From NCBI GenBank assembly GCA_029565685.1, contig JAKQNR010000052.1, positions 157,290 through 221,289 on the forward strand: DNA of 64,000 nt, written 5' to 3'. Every line of letters starts with the position of its first letter. Position 1 is the stretch's first letter. Source of the DNA: a bacterium. Lineage in GTDB: Bacteria; Zhuqueibacterota; Zhuqueibacteria; Residuimicrobiales; Residuimicrobiaceae. The translations under genes and the position numbers were made by a program. Shown one piece after another: positions 63,884 to 64,000 of the stretch. Under the pieces are notes generated by a model. That model had not been told where the DNA came from and did no database searches. It was given only the letters and a program-made list of their open reading frames with translations.

Positions 63884-64000
63884 ATGGCCAAGGCAAAGTT
63901 TGAGCGAAACAAGCCGCATGTGAACATCGGCACGATTGGGCACGTGGATCACGGCAAGACGACGTTGACGGCTGCGATCACGCAGGTGTTGTCGTTGAAG
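63884..64000 (+). CDS. tuf: Elongation factor Tu (partial, runs off right edge)
   Basis: [39 protein letters not shown]; aaggagat RBS. Confidence 0.98.
   Translation, partial: MAKAKFERNKPHVNIGTIGHVDHGKTTLTAAITQVLSLK

Overview
The window is about 57% GC by eye and almost fully coding, with no phage, transposase or CRISPR signal. Dense secreted proteins with YPNPFN-type C-terminal domains and PorV/PorQ-like proteins suggest a Bacteroidota/FCB-like or candidate-phylum bacterium (KSB1/Calditrichota-like is inference only). The left ~43 kb is mostly accessory cell-surface and carbohydrate genes: two paralogous cassettes on opposite strands (TonB-dependent receptor, large surface protein, PorV-like protein, repeat-bearing secreted protein), PPC-domain proteins, a metallophosphatase, GH13, xylulokinase, acetate kinase and a CXXXY-type CcmE. 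The right ~20 kb is mostly housekeeping: stomatin/NfeD, EF-P, yebC-ruvCAB-queA, ispD-ispF-cysS, four tRNAs and the start of tuf. Between them lies a five-gene minus-strand operon: a Re-type citrate synthase-like protein, a GGCT/AIG2-like plus putative amidoligase fusion, isocitrate dehydrogenase, aconitase and an Ldh-family dehydrogenase. The strongest candidates for something undescribed are this operon with its fusion protein, and the duplicated TBDR/PorV-like cassettes. All family calls come from reading translated motifs; no database search was run.
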